Source: Actinomycetes bacterium (GTDB taxonomy: Bacteria > Actinomycetota > Thermoleophilia > RBG-16-64-13). From it: DNA of 32,099 bases. The notes beneath the pieces were generated by a model. The model searched no databases and was not told where the DNA came from. It saw only the letters and a list, made by a program, of their open reading frames with translations. The DNA lies in assembly GCA_021802965.1 (NCBI GenBank), contig JAJZQZ010000012.1:1-32099 (forward strand), read 5' to 3'. Below are positions 1-8,268 of the stretch, piece after piece. The first letter of the stretch is position 1; the number at the start of each line of letters is the position of its first letter. The position numbers were made by a program, and so were the translations under genes.

Positions 1-366
1 GCGTTCACCGGCATCGGTCTCGCGGTGCTGAACCGGGTCCTCCCGGTGCGCTACCCGTACGAATCGGTTGGCCTTTCGTTCACCGTCTCGCACGCCCACA
101 ACGCCTTCTTGGATACCGCGCTCACTCTCGGCATACCCGGGCTCTTGGGGCTGTTGGCCCTTCTTGCCGGGATGGTGCAACTTGCCTTGGCCTTGCGCGA
201 GTACGGGAACATGACCCGAGCCTGCGCTTTGGGTCTACTCAGTTCAACCATTGTCTTTGCCATCTTTGGGCTCACAGATTCACTGAGCCTCTCGACTGCC
301 TCCTCGATCGTCCTTTGGATGTGGTGCATCGGGCTCGCGCTATTGACTCCACTTGAAGCATGGTAG
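1..366 (+). CDS. O-antigen ligase / Wzy-type polymerase family protein, 3' end only
   Basis: The reading frame is open from the first base of the window, so the N-terminal part lies outside. The visible tail has the motif HAHNAFLDTALTLGIPGLLG followed by two or three hydrophobic membrane segments. This is the usual end of the Wzy_C/O-antigen ligase family, where the His-containing periplasmic loop precedes the last transmembrane helices. Such integral membrane proteins polymerise lipid-linked repeat units or transfer finished polysaccharide to its acceptor. The flippase and glycosyltransferases downstream support a role in surface polysaccharide assembly. Polymerase and ligase cannot be told apart from the tail alone. 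Confidence 0.75.
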   Translation, partial: AFTGIGLAVLNRVLPVRYPYESVGLSFTVSHAHNAFLDTALTLGIPGLLGLLALLAGMVQLALALREYGNMTRACALGLLSSTIVFAIFGLTDSLSLSTASSIVLWMWCIGLALLTPLEAW

Positions 367-408
367 GATGCGAGCAGACGTTCGGCTCGATAACGATTGG
401 GGGAGCGC

Positions 409-651
409 ATGGCTCGTCAGGCGGAGTACAAACTTGTACCTAAAGCAGTCCCTACCCGTAGGCGCACGGGATTCTACGAGAACATGGTCGAGGAATTCAT
501 GAGCAGCAAAGAGAAGAGCGTCCTGATCGACGGCACCGACCGCAAACCCGCCACTCTGGTGCAGGGCTTGAGGAAGGTTCTGAAAACGCAGGCGGGCGAC
601 TCGGTCAAGGTGGTCCAGCGAGGGTCAGAGACGTACCTGGTCAAGTCGTAG
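409..651 (+). CDS. Small conserved-looking basic protein (unknown function)
   Basis: This 80-residue protein starts at ATG 409, preceded by a strong GGGGGAG ribosome-binding site at about 399-405. A TTG at 397 is possible but would overlap that site. It begins with a basic stretch (YKLVPKAVPTRRR), followed by an acidic-basic middle (YENMVEEFMSS) and a short C-terminal half (LRKVLK, GDSVKVVQRGSETYLVKS) that looks like a small beta-rich fold. There is no signal peptide or membrane segment. It resembles small uncharacterised proteins I associate with Actinomycetota, but I cannot name a family. It ends just before a strong hairpin. Confidence 0.7.
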   Translation: MARQAEYKLVPKAVPTRRRTGFYENMVEEFMSSKEKSVLIDGTDRKPATLVQGLRKVLKTQAGDSVKVVQRGSETYLVKS

Positions 652-690
652 AACCCGTTGGGGCGCTGCGCGCCCCCCACTCCTGAGACG

Positions 691-719
691 AGCGGGGCCG
701 CCCTTTGGGCGGCCCCGCT
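691..719. terminator. Perfect GC-rich hairpin between convergent genes
   Basis: A 13-bp perfect stem (691-703 with 707-719) closes a TTT loop. It lies between the stops of the small plus-strand gene and the convergent DUF4282 gene, so it probably terminates both. There is no T-tract on the plus side, so it may work with other factors. Confidence 0.75.
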
Positions 720-747
720 GCGTACTATCGCTCAGCCGCAAGAGACC

Positions 748-1662
748 TCAGATTTTCTTCTCCCCGCGGGCCATGATGGCCGTGTGCTCCTCGATGCGGA
801 ACAGGACCTCTACCACCTCGAGCCACAGCCTGGCCAGGAGTATCCAGACGAACCCCATGATGGGCGCCAGGATAAAGAGGACGAGGCCCGCGCCCACGCC
901 TTGGCTGAAGCCCCAGATCCACATCCCGAGGACCCAAAGGGCGATCCCGACGATCCCGAGGATGAAGAGCACCTTGATCAGCTTCGGCGTCACGAAACGG
1001 TGGAACGACATGTCGAAAAGGCTGCTCAAGAAGCCGTTCCCGGAGGTGCCTGCACCGAAGGGCCCGGGAGGCGGAGCGCCGTACCCGCCCGGCGGCGGGT
1101 AGTTGGGCGGAGGCGGCGCCACCGGCGGGTAGGCCCCGCCCGAATACTGATCCTGGCGCGGCGGATTCCCAGGCACGGTGTACGGGCCGCCTTGCGGAGG
1201 TGCATACACCGGGGCGGGCTGCGGGGGCGGCTGGTGAGCCGGGTAGGCCACTGGCTGCGGCGCAGGTGAAGGGGCGGCGGGAGGAGGCGGGGGCGGCGCC
1301 GGCTTGGGCATCGCGTCGGGCGCCGGCGGGGGCGGAGCGGCGGGACCCGCGACGGGCGGTTGAGCCGGGGGCGCGAAGGACGGTTGCGCCGCGGGCGGCG
1401 CGGGCGGCGCGACGTGCGGCGGAGGTGGCGGAGGCTCCGAGCCCAGGCCGCCGAGGGAGGCCGCACTCGTGATGACGGTGGGGATGTCGGAGGCAAGAGG
1501 CTGCGCCGGGCGAGGTGGTGGCGGCGCAACGACGGGCGGCGTGTGGAGCACACCCGCGTCGACCTGCGGCACAGGCATCTGGGCGCCGCATTGCTCGCAG
1601 AACTCCCCCTCCATCTGCACGTGGCCGCACTGAGCACACGCCCGAGGTTGTGGTCCGCTCAA
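748..1662 (-). CDS. Zinc-ribbon, proline-rich DUF4282 membrane protein
   Basis: This 304-residue protein starts on TTG at 1662, with GAGAGGAGG five bases upstream. Residues 9-25 hold a four-cysteine zinc ribbon (C9, C12, C22, C25). Residues of about 30-210 are a low-complexity Pro/Ala/Gly linker with PPPPPP-type runs. The last 94 residues form the DUF4282 domain, with two hydrophobic helices (about 229-250 and 257-278) and a charged tail ending GEKKI. A zinc ribbon joined to DUF4282 by a disordered linker is a known architecture in Actinomycetota, but its function is unknown. It is divergent from the band-7 gene across 142 bp. Confidence 0.85.
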   Translation of the reverse strand: MSGPQPRACAQCGHVQMEGEFCEQCGAQMPVPQVDAGVLHTPPVVAPPPPRPAQPLASDIPTVITSAASLGGLGSEPPPPPPHVAPPAPPAAQPSFAPPAQPPVAGPAAPPPPAPDAMPKPAPPPPPPAAPSPAPQPVAYPAHQPPPQPAPVYAPPQGGPYTVPGNPPRQDQYSGGAYPPVAPPPPNYPPPGGYGAPPPGPFGAGTSGNGFLSSLFDMSFHRFVTPKLIKVLFILGIVGIALWVLGMWIWGFSQGVGAGLVLFILAPIMGFVWILLARLWLEVVEVLFRIEEHTAIMARGEKKI

Positions 1663-1752
1663 CGTTGCCTCCTCTCGCGATGGTCGCTCAACTACCGGTC
1701 GATCGGCTCCTTACACTATCGCCTTCAAGGAGCAAAGGAAACCCGCCGAAGA

Positions 1753-1779
1753 TTGATAGATTGCGGTACAGCGTATAGC
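1753..1779 (+). promoter_or_regulatory. Possible promoter of the band-7 gene
   Basis: TTGATA (1753-1758) and TATAGC (1774-1779) lie upstream of the band-7 start, but the 15-bp spacer is short. The call rests only on similarity to sigma-70-type hexamers. Confidence 0.25.
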
Positions 1780-1804
1780 CGCAAGGTCGACGAGGAGGAA
1801 GAAG

Positions 1805-2875
1805 ATGGGGACGTTCATCACTACGGTGATCCTCACGCTCGTGGTTCTGCCACTCATCATAGGGGCGGTCTTGAAGGGAGCCACAGCGTCGGGACGCTAC
1901 CTGCGCAAGAAGGGCGCCGTACCGGGGGGCGCGCCCGGCTCTCCTGAGAAGCACCGCACCCTGCGTGGTCTCGGCACGTGGGCCATCGCCTGGGGGATCG
2001 GTCTGGTGATCTTCATCATCGTCGCCGTGATCAGCTCGTACACCCAGGTGGAGGCGGGCACCGTCGGAGTGGTCAAACGCGTGGGCAAGGTGCAGGCGGC
2101 CACCTTCGAGCCCGGGTTCCACTTCAAGCTGCCCTTCGTGGACAAAGTGGTGCTCTACTCCACAAAGGTGACCAGCTACGAGGCCTCCGAGAATCCCGAC
2201 AGCTCTCAGGCCAACTACCCGGATGTCACGGTGGACAGCACGACCAGCGACGGCCAGACCGTCCAACTCACGTTCACGGTGCTGTTCCGCATCCCCGCCG
2301 ATGGCGCGCCGGCGATCGCCCAGGACGTGGGCGACATGGGCGCCGTGGTGGAGAATGTGGTCAAGGCCTTCTCTCGATCGATCTCGCGCGAGGTGCCCAA
2401 GAGCTATTCCGCCGAGGCCCTCTACACGCAGACGGGGCAGGCAGAGGCCCAGCAGGTGGTGCAAAAGCGCCTCGAGGAGGCCTTCGGGAGGCACGGCATA
2501 GTCATCGACCAGTACCTTATCCGCCGCATCTCCTTCGCGCCCGAATACGTGGCCGCGGTCGAGGCCAAGCAGATCGCCAAGCAGAACGCCCTCACCGAGC
2601 AGAACAACATCGCCCGGCAGGAGGCGATCAAGCAGCAGACCATCATCAACGCCCAGGGCGAGGCCGAGAAGAAGAAGATCGAGGCCGCGGGCGAGGCCGA
2701 GGCCATCAAGTTGAAGCAGGCCGCCATCGCCCAGAACCCGCTGATCATCCAATACGAGTTCGTCCAGAAGCTCTCGCCCAGCATCGAGTGGGGCGTGCTC
2801 CCCGACAGCGTCGTGCCGCTGCTGGACATGAAAGGCCTGGGCGGCGGTAGCCAGCAGACGACGGGGGGCAAGTAG
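1805..2875 (+). CDS. SPFH/band-7 (prohibitin-like) membrane protein
   Basis: The protein has 356 residues and a clear GAGGAGGAAG ribosome-binding site before ATG 1805. It has two N-terminal hydrophobic segments (about 4-24 and 58-80). The SPFH domain follows from about residue 82 (VEAGTVGVVKRVGKV, then FEPGFHFKLPFVD), with a long Ala/Glu/Lys/Gln-rich coiled coil at about 250-310 containing QGEAEKKKIEAAGEAEA. This is the standard prohibitin/stomatin layout; such proteins oligomerise on the membrane and organise microdomains or regulate proteases. Two membrane segments before the SPFH domain is less common than one. No NfeD or FtsH partner is adjacent. A GC hairpin follows the stop, so it is probably monocistronic. 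Confidence 0.88.
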   Translation: MGTFITTVILTLVVLPLIIGAVLKGATASGRYLRKKGAVPGGAPGSPEKHRTLRGLGTWAIAWGIGLVIFIIVAVISSYTQVEAGTVGVVKRVGKVQAATFEPGFHFKLPFVDKVVLYSTKVTSYEASENPDSSQANYPDVTVDSTTSDGQTVQLTFTVLFRIPADGAPAIAQDVGDMGAVVENVVKAFSRSISREVPKSYSAEALYTQTGQAEAQQVVQKRLEEAFGRHGIVIDQYLIRRISFAPEYVAAVEAKQIAKQNALTEQNNIARQEAIKQQTIINAQGEAEKKKIEAAGEAEAIKLKQAAIAQNPLIIQYEFVQKLSPSIEWGVLPDSVVPLLDMKGLGGGSQQTTGGK

Positions 2876-2890
2876 GGCGGGACCAGCAGG

Positions 2891-2913
2891 GGGGCGGCCG
2901 GGCAGGCCGCCCC
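2891..2913 (+). terminator. GC-rich hairpin after the band-7 gene
   Basis: GGGGCGGCC (2891-2899) pairs exactly with GGCCGCCCC (2905-2913) around a 5-nt loop. It lies 15 bp after the stop and is followed by a modestly T-rich stretch. Confidence 0.65.
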
Positions 2914-3001
2914 CTCGTCTTGCTGTCAGCTCTGCTCCTCGCCCCGGCCCATTCCACAGGGTCTGATACCATTCGCGGAGGTCGAAAACCGAAGTCTGGA
3001 G

Positions 3002-4148
3002 ATGAGCCATCCCACTCCGTCTCGCCTTCGACGCACGCCTGGCGACCTGGAGCGGCGTCGGTACCTACACCCGAGGACTCCTGGGCGCCCTCGCCGAGCA
3101 AGCCGACGAGCAGGACATCCGCCTCCTGGTCCTGCGGAACCCCGACAACGAGTTCCTCCACGAACTCGCCCCCGCCCGCGATGTCGAGTGGGCCCTCGTC
3201 GCGGGCGACCCCTGGTCGCCCATGGGCGCCCTTGAGGCCGGCCGAGCGGCGCGGGGCCGCGCCGACGTCTACCACGCCCCCCACGTCACGATACCCCTGG
3301 GCTTCGACGGCCCCTTAGTTACCACGGTGCACGACTTGATCCCCTTGCTGCACCCGGAGACCATGCTCAGCGGGCCACGCCGCAGTCTCTTCCGCGCGGT
3401 CGTCAGAGAAGCGGTTCGTCGATCGGCTGCCATTCTGTGCGACACAAGGTTCGCGGCTAGTACCCTATACGAAGCAGGGTTCCAGCCGAAGTCGCTGACC
3501 GTCATCCCGCCAGGAGTGGGCGAGGAGTTCCGGCCGCAAACGAAGGATTCGATTACCGCGGTCCGTTGCGTATATGGCCTCGACCGAGGCTACATCCTTT
3601 GGGCAGGTGCCTTCCGCCCGCACAAGGACGTCGCCACCCTGGTCCGCGCATACGCGAGTCTTCCGGTCGAGGTGCGCGCCACCTGCGACCTAGCTCTCGC
3701 TGGAGATCCCTCGACCCCCTACGGGAATCACATCCGGGAGCTTATTACGAAGCTGCTACCCGAGGAAGCGCAGCGGGTGCGCTTCCTCGGGTTCGTCGAG
3801 AACGCACATCTGCCGGGCTTATATGCAGGAGCAACCGTCTTTGCTTTCCCGTCCTTGACCGAGGGATTCGGCCTCCCGCCTCTGGAAGCGGCTGGATGCT
3901 GCACGCCAATCATAGCGACGGATGCTCCGCCTATGCCCGAGGTTTTGGCCGAAGGGGCGCTGTACTTCGGCCCAGGCAATCACCAGGAACTCGCAATGCT
4001 GCTCGAAGAACTGGTGAGTAAGCAGCGTCTGCGCAAGGCAGTGGTCGGGCGTGCACTGGCTAGGAGAGGGTGCTTCCATTGGGCTAATGTGATCCAAGAG
4101 ATGGTCAAGGCCTATCGTTTGGCCAGCTCAACCCATACTAACCAATGA
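3002..4148 (+). CDS. GT4-type glycosyltransferase with a frame break at its start codon
   Basis: From 3006 the frame reads AIPLRLAFDARLATWSGVG, a typical GT4 N-terminus, and continues through HDLIPLLHPE to the donor-binding SLTEGFGLPPLEA motif (E-x7-E type) near the C-terminus. This frame has a TGA at 3003-3005 and no ATG, GTG or TTG before 3222. An ATG at 3002 lies one frame away; skipping one base after codon 2 would give M-S-I-P-L-R-L-A-F-D-A-R, an ideal start. The intact protein would be about 381 residues, whereas the first in-frame ATG (3222) would lose about 70 conserved residues. It probably transfers a sugar from a nucleotide donor in the cytoplasm during glycan assembly. A sequencing error, a real frameshift or a rare ATC start (3009) are all possible. 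Confidence 0.75.
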
Positions 4149-4592
4149 CCTCCTCCCGCGCGGCCGAGGTACAGGGCGAGCCCATCAGGCCGGACCGCAG
4201 CTCTGCGAGGAAATCCCCTGAACCGCACCGGAACAGCTGGCGGACGTAGCAATCTGCTTAGACCCCCAAGACCCCGCGGACCTGGCAAACGGCGGATCAC
4301 GAGATAGTGACGGACAACCAACCGCGACTCGCGGAACAGGGACGTAAGGTGCAATCGGTATGCGTGGGCTCGGAGTACACAGGAAACTCCGTGGCCTACC
4401 GTAGTGCGCTCGGTGGGCACTCGAAGCGCGCCGGCTTAGTAATAAGCCACACACTCCGCCATTCACACGTCTTCCTCAGTTGCTGGCTCGTTTCCCCAAG
4501 CATCAACTGCAGATTGAACCGCGACGGCTTCGCGTGTGAGACGGCGATAGCGGTGTTGTTGACTTGTTTGTCCATGTTCGCTGCCTCGCCGC
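4149..4592. other. 444-bp intergenic gap with no supported gene
   Basis: The gap lies between two convergent glycosyltransferase genes. Open frames here show no family motif and no consistent codon bias. The best candidate is a 59-codon minus-strand frame (ATG 4575 to stop 4396) that starts 17 nt after the 4593 gene, but its start site is weak and its product is unrecognisable. I see no transposase remnant or strong hairpin. Confidence 0.4.
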
Positions 4593-5843
4593 TCAGTAAC
4601 CCTGGTGAAGAACCCCAACAACACCGCGGGAAGCTTTACGGATGGCTACCCGAGGAAACTGAGTCACGCTGAGTTTGACGAGGGCCGGCGCCAATCGCCG
4701 AGCGCTAGTCTGTCTGGACAGCCTAGCCTCCAGTTGGTCGAACGTCTGTCCGGTAAGCACTCGAGCCCTCAGCTCTCGCATGCTCTGCGCGGCTCTGGCT
4801 CCGACATCATCCCTGAGCACACGATTGTCAGCTAACCTCTTACAGATCGCTGCCGCCGAGCCAATCGATGGCTCGGCCCAAACCTGTCCCTGACGCGGAA
4901 TCTCGGCCAAGTATTCCGGTTGGCGCGTCGCGAGTTGCACGAGTTCGTAAGGTACGGGAAACGAATTGGCTGAGCTCATGAAATCCAAGTTGCCGGACCA
5001 TCCGGTTGCGACCGTGGCTCGCCCAAGACTCATGGCCTCCATGAGGTGAAGACCGAGACCCTCGGATCGGTGCAATGACAGGAGCACATCGCAACTAGCG
5101 TACAAGCCCAGAAGTTCCTGGAATAGGAGAGTCTTCTGGATCCACGTGATTCGCGCGTCGCCAGATACTTCTCGCCGAATCCTGTCAAGAAGTCCCGCTT
5201 GAAGCTCTGTGCGAGGACTCTGAGTCTTGATTACGAGTGCAACCTTCTCATTGGCCGGAAATGCTCTCTGGAAAGCCATGATTGCCGCTGTTGGGTTCTT
5301 ACGATCAATGTCGCTACCCGGATCGAATGCAACGATGAAGCTCGTGGCCTCGTCCGGTAGGCCCCATTTCTCCGGCTCGGATCGAACCTCGTCAGGCACG
5401 AACGCAGCCTGCGGATAGTACAAGACTGCATCGGGCGAAACAGTCGAAAGGCAGGCTCGCTCGATGAATCGGCTCGGAGCCAAGACGATATCCATGGCAC
5501 GCATCACCGGTGCCCAGGCCTTGGGGAGCAGGGGAAGCTCCCAAAACGGGGTGAGGACATTGATATCCGTCAGACTGACATGACGACCCCACAGGGCCCA
5601 ATGTCGCGCCAGCCCCAGCGGGTTGAGGAAGAACAGGTTGATGTGCCTGCGACGACGCCCCGAGGCGCCGCCCCGATGAAGAACAACGCGCGGGTTGGTG
5701 GGGCAAGCACTCGGATCCACGTCGACAACCGAGACCTCACGGCCAGTCTCGCGCAACACGCGGAGTGTGTTGCGGGCGGCGATACCCAGACCCAAAGAAT
5801 CAGAGGCGTAGGCCACCACTTTGTAGCTGAACGAACCGGTCAC
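4593..5843 (-). CDS. GT4-type glycosyltransferase
   Basis: This 416-residue protein starts on GTG at 5843 without a strong ribosome-binding site. The N-terminus (YKVVAYASDSLGLGIAARNT) has the G-rich loop of the first Rossmann fold of GT-B enzymes. The C-terminal half holds the donor-site block SEGLGLHLMEAMSLGRATVAT, where the two glutamates match the E-x7-E motif. The length is normal for GT4. It is expected to add one sugar to a lipid-linked repeat unit at the cytoplasmic face; donor and acceptor cannot be predicted. It stands alone between two gene-free gaps and is divergent from the next transferase. Confidence 0.82.
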   Translation of the reverse strand: MTGSFSYKVVAYASDSLGLGIAARNTLRVLRETGREVSVVDVDPSACPTNPRVVLHRGGASGRRRRHINLFFLNPLGLARHWALWGRHVSLTDINVLTPFWELPLLPKAWAPVMRAMDIVLAPSRFIERACLSTVSPDAVLYYPQAAFVPDEVRSEPEKWGLPDEATSFIVAFDPGSDIDRKNPTAAIMAFQRAFPANEKVALVIKTQSPRTELQAGLLDRIRREVSGDARITWIQKTLLFQELLGLYASCDVLLSLHRSEGLGLHLMEAMSLGRATVATGWSGNLDFMSSANSFPVPYELVQLATRQPEYLAEIPRQGQVWAEPSIGSAAAICKRLADNRVLRDDVGARAAQSMRELRARVLTGQTFDQLEARLSRQTSARRLAPALVKLSVTQFPRVAIRKASRGVVGVLHQGY

Positions 5844-6306
5844 CGCAGCCGACCAATAGGGCGGCCGGGAAGCCGGAACCGCGGCGAAAGCCAGCGGGAT
5901 AGGGAGACAACGCTCGGCCGCTCACGCAGCGCCGCTATGCACAACGGCGTCAAGAACGAAGAAGTGACGCAGGGGTCTGGATGGAACCTCTCTCGGTAGT
6001 AGGGACCGCTGAAAGCGAGGCGCAGTCAAAGTATGTGGCCTGACACCCATGAGAAGCAGAGCCGCGGTCGCCAGTGGCGGAGAGCCAGCTATCCCCGAAC
6101 AGCGGCGCGGACCCTATTGTCCGGGCAGACCCCACGCTACTGTCGCATCCAAGCGACGGTGGACGACGTCGATAGCCATTATGAAGGACTTTAGATCCCC
6201 ACAAGGGGGCTTGTAGCGAGGTCTTTGGTTTCTGAGGCCGCCGAAACTCTTTCAACGTGTATCCTTTGAACCAAAAGGACAATCGAAGTCGCCTTGTGGG
6301 GGCCGG
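5844..6306. other. 463-bp divergent intergenic region, no supported gene
   Basis: This stretch separates the divergent transferases that start at 5843 and 6307. Open frames inside show no family motifs. It must carry both promoters, but I find no convincing hexamer pair. A GGGGGCCGG site lies directly before ATG 6307. Confidence 0.4.
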
Positions 6307-7668
6307 ATGAAGATCGCTATCGTCTCTCATCAACCCACCGTGGGTGGATTGACGCGTTTCATGCTGGCCCTAGTACACCACCTTGCTCTTTCCGACGCGT
6401 CTCTTGAGCTTACCCTATTTGCCCATCCGCTGATCGCCGCGAGTGACGGCGTCGCGAAGCTCACCGAGAGAGCTTCGAACATCGAGGTTGTGGTTGTCTC
6501 CGACAGGGCAATCGCAGGGCCGCCCAAGGGATCCACAAAGACTCAGCCTGGCACTTCCCAAATCGAGCGCGGGCGCCTTTGGCGCGGAACGCGATGGCTC
6601 GCGCGCAGAAGCGACTGGTCTTACCGACTAGCCGCGGAAACGTCTACCGCAGTCAGATCACTCCGTCACACGAGCGGCAAGCCGTGGTATCTATTTGCCT
6701 TCCCAAAGCATGTGCTTGACGCCCTGAATACATATGACCTGGTCTACTTTAGTATGCCCTTCTTCATGGAGCCAGCGTCAATATCGGTTCCCGTTGTGGC
6801 GACGGTTCATGATTTTAACCATATGCATTTCCCTCAGAATTTCACCAAAGATATGATAGCAGCTATGAGGAGGCAAAGTGAATACTGGTTTTCACATTTT
6901 GATATGGTAGTAAACTCTACACCATTCATGGAAAGAGAGACATGGAGCCTATACAGAACGTCGGTCAACCGAACATCCGTTATATATCTACCTCCGTATT
7001 CCTTTGATTCAATAGACAAAGACCTAGCTCGACGTACGGTTGATAAATTACGTTTACCACAAGAATACATACTTTATCCCGCTCAAAGCGGACGCCACAA
7101 GAACATCATCACTTTTCTGCGCGCCATGGAGCGATTGAAGGGCAGTGGCCGATTCATCCCCTTCGTTATCACGGGTGTCGGTATCGATAGCCTAGGACAA
7201 CCGGGCCTCTTTATTCCCCCCACCTCGCCTCTTTCCGAGCCACACCGCTTCCTTTTGTCCAGTTCCTTGAGCCGCGGAATTGACTACTGCTTTCCCGGAT
7301 ATGTATCCGACCATGAGATTGACTGTATTACGCGTTGCGCACGCCTCACCGTTTCGACTTCTCTGTACGAAGCGGGCTGCGGCCCCGCGCTCGACGGATG
7401 GCAGCTAGAAGTCCCCGTCGCAATGTCCAACATTCCTCCCTACTTGGAGCAGATGCGATTCCTCAAGACAGACGCCTGGCTGTTCGATCCGAACGATCCC
7501 GACGACGTAGCCGCGAGGGTCGACCAGGCTCTGTCGGACCACGAGAGAAGCGCGGCCATGGTTCGACAATCGCGAGAGGCCATCGGCAGGTATTCCTGGT
7601 GGGACGCGGCCACCCTGTATCGCAATGCACTCGAGAAGGCAGTTCGGATGCACAGAAGCTTCCTCTGA
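6307..7668 (+). CDS. GT4-like glycosyltransferase with an AT-rich core
   Basis: The protein has 453 residues and starts with the GT-B opening MKIAIVSHQPTVGGLTRFML, whose GG loop fits the acceptor-domain Rossmann fold. VVATVHDFNHMHFP and YILYPAQSGRHKNI are typical of GT4 enzymes. The donor-site region reads STSLYEAGCGPALDGW, so the second acidic residue of the usual E-x7-E motif is Asp. The role is presumably sugar transfer in repeat-unit assembly. The segment 6841-7080 has about 39% GC by hand count (94 of 240 bases), against about 65% in the band-7 gene. This suggests mosaic or foreign origin. Confidence 0.8.
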   Translation: MKIAIVSHQPTVGGLTRFMLALVHHLALSDASLELTLFAHPLIAASDGVAKLTERASNIEVVVVSDRAIAGPPKGSTKTQPGTSQIERGRLWRGTRWLARRSDWSYRLAAETSTAVRSLRHTSGKPWYLFAFPKHVLDALNTYDLVYFSMPFFMEPASISVPVVATVHDFNHMHFPQNFTKDMIAAMRRQSEYWFSHFDMVVNSTPFMERETWSLYRTSVNRTSVIYLPPYSFDSIDKDLARRTVDKLRLPQEYILYPAQSGRHKNIITFLRAMERLKGSGRFIPFVITGVGIDSLGQPGLFIPPTSPLSEPHRFLLSSSLSRGIDYCFPGYVSDHEIDCITRCARLTVSTSLYEAGCGPALDGWQLEVPVAMSNIPPYLEQMRFLKTDAWLFDPNDPDDVAARVDQALSDHERSAAMVRQSREAIGRYSWWDAATLYRNALEKAVRMHRSFL

Positions 7669-7769
7669 GCTGTCACGGCGCCGTCGCAGTCTAAAGTCAA
7701 TGTCTCAACGGGCAACTCCAGTCTCACGTCCGACAGGTGGGCACGTGCAGCAAAACTGCGAGCCGTATT

Positions 7770-8237
7770 CTACTCAGCCAATCGCAGGCGACCTATAAGC
7801 TGATGCCCATCACTAGCGCAGTCGATAAACAGGAAGCCACGGCTCTCATACAAAGCTTTCGCCGTTCTATTGCTTCCGTAAACCTTCAGCATGATCTCAA
7901 GACAACCTTTCATCCTCGCAACCTCGATTGCGTAGTCAAGAAGTGCAGTACCGATGCCCTCGTCTCGCCTGTCCTGGGCGACATAGACACCGAAGCTCGG
8001 CACATCATATCCTTCATCCCACCCACGAAGCATCCCGTAGCCGACGATTCGGGGAGTTTCGAAGGCAACGAAAAACAGGTCTTGTCGCTTGTTGACGTTG
8101 GCGCAGATGTCAAGTGCCGTAGTGCGATCGAAAGAGTGCGGGTGGAAGAAGGACCGAGCTTCTGTGTCCTTGACGATCGAGTCGAACAAGTCGGCGAGCG
8201 CATCACCATCGTGGGGGCAAAGCATCCTGATGTACAC
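7770..8237 (-). CDS. GNAT family N-acetyltransferase
   Basis: This 155-residue protein starts on GTG at 8237 after a GGCAGG-type site. It spans one GNAT fold. The acetyl-CoA pyrophosphate-binding motif A is visible as VAQDRRDEGIGTALLDYAIE (R-x-x-G-x-G/A type), and the C-terminal motif NRTAKALYESRGF is typical. The neighbouring amino-sugar genes make an N-acyltransferase acting on a sugar such as perosamine possible, but the fold alone does not show the substrate. It follows the flippase gene by 31 bp on the same strand, so the two are probably co-transcribed. Confidence 0.85.
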   Translation of the reverse strand: MYIRMLCPHDGDALADLFDSIVKDTEARSFFHPHSFDRTTALDICANVNKRQDLFFVAFETPRIVGYGMLRGWDEGYDVPSFGVYVAQDRRDEGIGTALLDYAIEVARMKGCLEIMLKVYGSNRTAKALYESRGFLFIDCASDGHQLIGRLRLAE

Positions 8238-8268
8238 GCGTCCTGCCCTTCATCTGAGAACGGTGAGG

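Noticed and set aside
1081-1450. Repeat-like GGCGG/CCGCC tracts as a possible repeat element
   Set aside because: They are codons of the proline/alanine-rich linker in the DUF4282 protein, not an independent repeat.
725-1639. Long minus-strand frame overlapping the DUF4282 gene
   Set aside because: The 748-1662 frame has the zinc ribbon, the DUF4282 helices and a strong ribosome-binding site; this one has none of these.
1688-3010. 440-codon minus-strand frame
   Set aside because: It is antisense to the band-7 gene and has no domain.
4396-4575. 59-codon minus-strand frame after the 4593 transferase
   Set aside because: Its position is plausible, but it has a weak ribosome-binding site, unusual composition and no recognisable similarity. 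Too little to call a gene.
5950-6333. 127-codon minus-strand frame in the divergent gap
   Set aside because: It overlaps the start of the 6307 transferase, has no motif and has an Arg/Ser/Pro-rich composition.
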